Of a stretch of DNA of 64,000 nucleotides, positions 52,201 through 58,200 are shown in pieces. A program made the translations under genes and the position numbers. The DNA is from Chaetoderma sp. LZ-2023a (lineage: Eukaryota > Mollusca > Caudofoveata > Chaetodermatida > Chaetodermatidae). Below the pieces are notes generated by a model. The model saw nothing but the letters and a program-made list of their open reading frames with translations. It did not search any database and was not told the origin of the DNA. The stretch is taken from assembly GCA_034401795.1 (NCBI GenBank), contig CM067366.1, forward strand, positions 79,679,647 to 79,743,646. Direction: 5' to 3'. The number at the start of each line of letters is the position of its first letter. The first letter of the stretch is position 1.

Positions 52201-55200
52201 AAGATCCGTCGCAGAACTGGAGGGTTGAGGGACCATTCTGTTGGCAGGATTCTCTGTCTGCGAGACAAAGCATCCGCCAGAATGTTCAATCGGCCAGGAA
52301 TACGAGCTGCCTTCAAAACAACCGAGTAATTCCTGCACCATTGAATCAAGTGCCACACCCTGATACACAGAGTGGGCGACTTGGTCCCGCTTTGGCGATT
52401 TATATATGATACTACTGTCGAATTGACCGACCGTATCAATATCACCCTGCCCCTGATCATCGGAAGGAACTCTTCCAACGCCAGTTCAACTGCCATCATT
52501 TCCAACAGATTGATATGCAGCTGACTCTCCGGGAGAGTCCATGTGCCCGAGACCTGGTTCTCCCAGGCAGGCAACCCACCCTTCCAGCGATGCATCCGTG
52601 TAGACGGACAGCTGGGGGCGGGGTAGGTGCAGCAAAACCCCTAATAGGAGATTCTGACGCTGTTTCCACCATAGAAGATGCGATATTATCGGCTCCAAAA
52701 CTGGCAACAGTTTTGACAGGGGTTCTGTTCTCTGTTTCCACAGAGACATCAGATACAACTGGATAGGCCTTCGCATTAGAGCATCGTACGGGATAACCTG
52801 CTCCATGGACACCATCATGCCCAGCATCTGAAGGAACCGCCTCGCCTTGAATGTGGTTTCCCACTCGAAAACTCTTGAGGATGGCTAACAGAGACACCAC
52901 TCTGGGCTCTGACGGGTAAACCCTGCCCTCCTCGAGGTTGAATCGCATCCCCAAATAAACGAAACGTTGAGTGGGCGTCAACTCGGATTTCTCCTCGTTG
53001 ACTATGCAGCATAGATCTGAAAGTAACTTCAGAGTCAGAGCAGTATCCACGTTCAACCTGGCTGCCGAGTCTGCCTTAAGCAGCCAGTCGTCTATGTAGG
53101 TGTGTAGCGCCACGTTCTCTTTTCTGAGAAACGCTGTCACCGCAAGGACCACTCTTGTGAAAACCCTCGGAGCTGTCGACAGGCCAAACGGGAGACTGTA
53201 AACTCCCATACTTGATTCTGAAACGCAAATCTCAGAAACCTGTGCCAACTCCGATTCATAGGAATGTGGAAATATGCATTTATCAGATCGATCGATACAC
53301 ACCACATTCCTTTCCTCAATCCCGCATTACCGACCTCGGCGTTTCCATCTGGAACCGAGGCGTATGGATAAACCAATTTAATGGCCTGAGATTGAGTATG
53401 GGTCTCCATCCCCCTGTGCTCTTGGGGACAAGGAACATAATTGAATAGAAGCCTGGAGTGTTTTGCTTTGCTGGTTTTATTGCTCCCTTCGGAAGCAAAC
53501 CCGACACTTCCTTTTGAACGGCTTCTAACTTGCCTGGCTCCCAAAGACAGATTTTGTGGTGGAAAGTCCCACCACTCCGGCATGTAACCCTGGGATAACT
53601 ATCCCAGGACCAGACTGTCTGACGTCACACCTTGCCAGGCCTCGACGAAACGCATGAGCCTTCCACCCAGCATAGACGCCTCGACGTCTAACGGGGTTAT
53701 CCGGCTCGCAGTCCGCTCCCCCCCCCCCCCCCCCCCCTCTTTCTTAACGAGAGAGAGAGAGAACCATTTCGTTCTAGGCACGACGGGTATAACTGGCACC
53801 GCTGTTCCTGTCGCACAGGCGCGGTCCAGGCGGATATGAAGGGAGCTTTCGTACCCTCAGGTACGCTTCGGCCCCTTCTGTCCGCCCTTTGAGGCCTTAC
53901 CCTTACCCTTGCCCTTCCCGCCTCTAGGGCGGTCAGGAGCAACATTGGGGAGGGTAGGCGCCTCTACAACCTTCCTGGGCTTCTTCGCCGGCGGCGGCTC
54001 TGAAAACCCAGCTGAAGCAGAAGTCGCAACAGGCCTAGCTTTCGCCTTGCCCTTATGCTTCTTCTGCTCCTTTGAAGGTTGTCCCGTTAGCGGTTTCCCC
54101 ACAGGCCCTAGTGCGTGCGCTTGCTGCACTAGCTCTAGCTGTAGGTTTACCGCTAACCGATTCTGCGCGATACTGGCGGTATCCTCTAAGATGGCCCACG
54201 CTTGGCCACCGAAGATGCTAGGCCCTGTCAGGGGTGTCCCAAGGAGATGTTCCCTGACTGCCGTAGCCGGACGCATATGGTCAATGACCATTTGCCTCCT
54301 GGATTTCGTCACACGCGCTTGCACCCTTGCCAATGCGTCCATCGACAGCACCAGGCCGTCATTGACACATGAAAGCGCCACAGGTGGCACAGGGTGGCCT
54401 GCCCCGCTTCAGCCCACACCGACTGAAGGAGACGATAAGAGTGGTTGACAGCGCTCATCGCTGCCCTCACACCCTCATCGCATAGGGACAGGACTTCTTC
54501 CTGGTGTACCTGAGACTTGTCCACAAGTGCCGGACCGGGGTGACCCGCCACGGCACTCTGGACGCCCAGTACCCATCGGTCATCCTCCGTGACCGACGGG
54601 ACTACACCATACCTGTCGTATTCCCCCCGCGGAATACGACATCTTGCCCGCACCTCCCTGGAGGCTGCAGGGAGCTGACCCTTGGTCATCAGTTGTTTGC
54701 TATAAATAGCATCCAACCATTCTATGAACCGTGGATCCAGTCCCACTGACTGGATCCGGGCCGCGGGCAAAATCCCCGTCCTGATCGACGCAACCGACGG
54801 ACGGGGCGCATCTTCATCGGCCGTGGCCGAAACCACAGACGGGTCAACCCTGGCTAGCCACGCCAGAGCATCTGACCAATCTACCTCCGATGAAGACACC
54901 CCCGCAAACACGTCACCCGTTGACGTGCTCACGGGTCTGCCAGCCACGGCCTCCCAGCAAGGAGCCACGGCTGACACGCCAGGCACTCCGGTACCACACG
55001 GTTCCGCCGCCACCCCATGAAACACTCCGGTCCATGGGGTAGGTCCGCACGGAAAACCGTACGGACCCGTAGCAGTCGCGGAACCATAGCCAGACACGGG
55101 CGCCCACGGCACCCCACGTCCGACTGCCGGACCAGGCGAGATAGGTGAGTACCACGCCCGGCCCGGCACACCCGTTCCCGTGACGGCTGGTGCCAAACCA

Positions 55201-58200
55201 AGCCGCACGGAACCGGTGCACGTAACGGATTTGCCTCAGCCACAGGCGGAGCCGCTGACCTGGCTTGTGCCAAACCAGACAAATGGAGGCCGGTTCCGTC
55301 TAGGACGGAATCAACCTCCATATTCTCCACCTGCGGCTTCACGGGCCACAGCAACCTCTCCTCCTCGGCCTCCTCGTCTTCAGACTCCGAAGAGTCGTCA
55401 CTAGACGAGTCAACCGTGGAACCGTCCTGGCGGACGGCTCCCACACCTGACGGACCGGCCACCGCTACTGGACCACCCGGAGGTGGCCGCAGAGAAACAG
55501 AAACCCGTCTGGCCGAAGCCAGACGGGACTGCCAGGGGGCCGTACGAGACGGCCCCCTCGGTAACCAGTCCAGAATCCTGTCCGAGGACAGGATCCGTAC
55601 CAGGCATGGGGAGAAACTGCCCCCCCAACCTTTGGTAGCAGGGACGACACCAGCGTGGTCAGAACGCTATGCAGAAAAACCCTGCAGAGCCGGACCAAAC
55701 CACGCCGGCGGTGCCATCTCCGCCACCTCCAGCTGGGGACGTGGAGCACCCGCACCGGCCGAACCGGGCGCTCCACGATTTACTCTCGGACCGCCTGACC
55801 CCGCGTCAGACCCAGCCAAGTCCTTCTGGGCAAGGAACTTAACCATCGTTTCGACGGACCACACTGCACAAACATTACACCTATGATCTATATTACACAG
55901 GGCACACTTAAAACAGACATGGTCCTTGAACATTACACGGACAAACTTATGGCAGTCGTCACATGATGGCGGGGCTGGCTTGGCCTATAAAATAAGCACA
56001 AACCTACAATAAGCAAGCGGAACGAGACCCGGATGGAAGGCAGACAATTAATTTTCAAATAATGACTCATAAATGAACCGTAACCTCCCCGCACCCCACC
56101 CCGCCACAACAACGATCGCATTGACTATGACGACAAGTACGCGGCGGGAACAACACACCCATAATAGATCCTCCAGGATGTGTAACGGCTCCAGGAATCA
56201 TATCGCATAGCATTCAGGGTATATTTACTAATCAATATAAATTATACTCCTAACGAACGCAGCACGATATGTGAAGAAAACAACAAAATGTATAACAAAA
56301 CTGCTGTCTCACACGGTAAAACCGCAGACCACACATCTACTCAAGAATTTTGAAACCACCGATCATTGCAAACCGATCGTGATCGCACGTAAACATGATC
56401 ATTCTAAAGTTTCCGGTACCATTTTTAGTACGCAGCACCCAGAATAAGATGCGTGAATTAATGAAAAATCTTTCTTCACATAAACATCCGAGCGACCGGG
56501 TGTGACGTCACCCGCTCGGATTCTACGGAGAACGACGTCAGCCGATATTCGTGTTAGAATAGCAAACACCTATTTTCATATCTGCCGATCGCCTGTTGGG
56601 GTTTAAAGAAGGCGATCGTCTGGCATATATCGTTGTTAGCACACGTCCCAGATTCTATGGGGTCAGAAATTGGAACATGCGACACAACGAAATTTAGAGA
56701 CCTAAGTCTTTTAACTATGGATAATAAAGAACAATACAACCTGGTTGTCTTGGGCGGTATTCTCCATAGTCCTTAGTTAATCCTTTCAGAACACACAAAC
56801 TATCACTGATTAAAGACTTAGATTATTTTAAAACACTAAAATCCTTAATGCAAAAAGCATGTATTGCTCTTGTCGCTATGCAAACAAGAATGAGCTCTAT
56901 GGTAAACGGGTACTCGGCAGTTGGGAGCCGAGTACCCGGTTCCCAGGAGTCGGTAAAGCTTTCTAAGTCTATAATCCTAGAGCCGCTGTCAAGGCCAGCT
57001 GTATATCAGAAGTAACAGAATGGTGAGTATTGATCGAAGGAGAAGTGGGGATTTGACTCTTCACCGGTTCCAGCAGGTACCGTACACCTGGCTTATTGTG
57101 ATCTCTGGCCGTCGAGGATTAAGTCACAGCATGACGTTGTGCGTTGGGAATATACCTACCAAGACTGGTTGAAAGCCAGCAATGCCCACAATAGCAAAAT
57201 CTAGACTCGTCACCGTGACAGTGACTTTTCTACCGTGCTTAGGAGTTGAACTGTGCATAAGAACCTTAAATTTACGCACTAATCTTGTTTTTATTTCTTC
57301 TCTCTTGCAGAATCTTTGGAGATACCACCTTAAGTGCCTCTTGTAGATTTTCCCTCGCTCTTGAGCGACCGTTCCGCTTTAAGGAATGTTTCTAATAGGA
57401 GATGGCCCGTCTTAGCCGTAAATTGCGGATGACGATCTCGTGCACCGTTCGACGTGAGGACAAATTACTAGCATAGAAACGCCTTTACTGCAGATTTTTA
57501 CCAGTAAGGACGTTCACGCTTTTCGCTGCGTTTCTAAGCAGGTGACGCCCTCCACACCTTCACAAAAGTATCCCCGTAAACGAGGCCTCATTCTTCTTCT
57601 TGTTCAGTAGGTCCCGTGCATCTCACTTGGACTCCTCCTAACTAGGAATAGTTGTCGCAAGCAGCCTGGCCACCGCTTCCTCACGGTTAGCTCCCCTCTG
57701 CCTAAACTCCAGCAATCGACGCATGCCTTCGAACAGTTTGAACATCGTGATACCGCTTCGCGCCACGTAAGACCTCTCCCTACAGATGCCCTCGTTCCAG
57801 GCTTCGAGTAAACACACACCCCCGCCTCTCTTTCGATCGATCAAGAGTTTTCTGACCCGTACACACATTTTTGTAGAGAAATTCGCTGCCCTAAACTGGC
57901 ACGGACCACTACGATGCTCTAAGAATGACCCCTTAGGCCGAATCAAGAATTCAGCGCCATTCGTTCTTTTTGGACCGCTTGGCCAGGGGCCTACGTGACC
58001 CTGCGGTTAACGCTTGTTCCCGCGACCGAACTAGATAACCGGCGTGTCCCTGGAATACCCTCCAAATTCGTTGCGTCTTCTTAGCGCCCAAACTGACCGG
58101 AGGTTGGCCTGCTTGTGCGTCTGTAACCCGGGAAGATAGTCACTAGGACCGCGTCAAGCGCTTTTTGACGTTGGTCAAGGCGGTCTAATAGGCCCGAGCC

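Larger units (their letters stand above)
49964..57044 (-). mobile_element. DIRS-type tyrosine-recombinase retrotransposon, structurally complete
   Basis: 7081 bp in PAICS intron 1, same orientation as the gene. Order on the minus strand: 5' inverted terminal repeat, gag, RT/RNase H with linked domain, tyrosine recombinase, internal complementary region, 3' inverted terminal repeat. No target-site duplication, as expected when integration uses a tyrosine recombinase on a circular intermediate. The internal complementary region spells the joined ends of the element and so fixes both boundaries. Coding parts are damaged by frameshifts and stops. Confidence 0.9.

Noticed and set aside
54929-55462. 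Long open frames on both strands across 53.9-55.9 kb as host genes
   Set aside because: High G+C makes stop codons rare, the region lies inside the DIRS boundaries, and only the minus-strand gag-like frames fit the element's order.
57638-57946. 102-codon minus-strand frame in the GC-rich segment
   Set aside because: No domain, no supporting splice sites, and frame length expected from the base composition.
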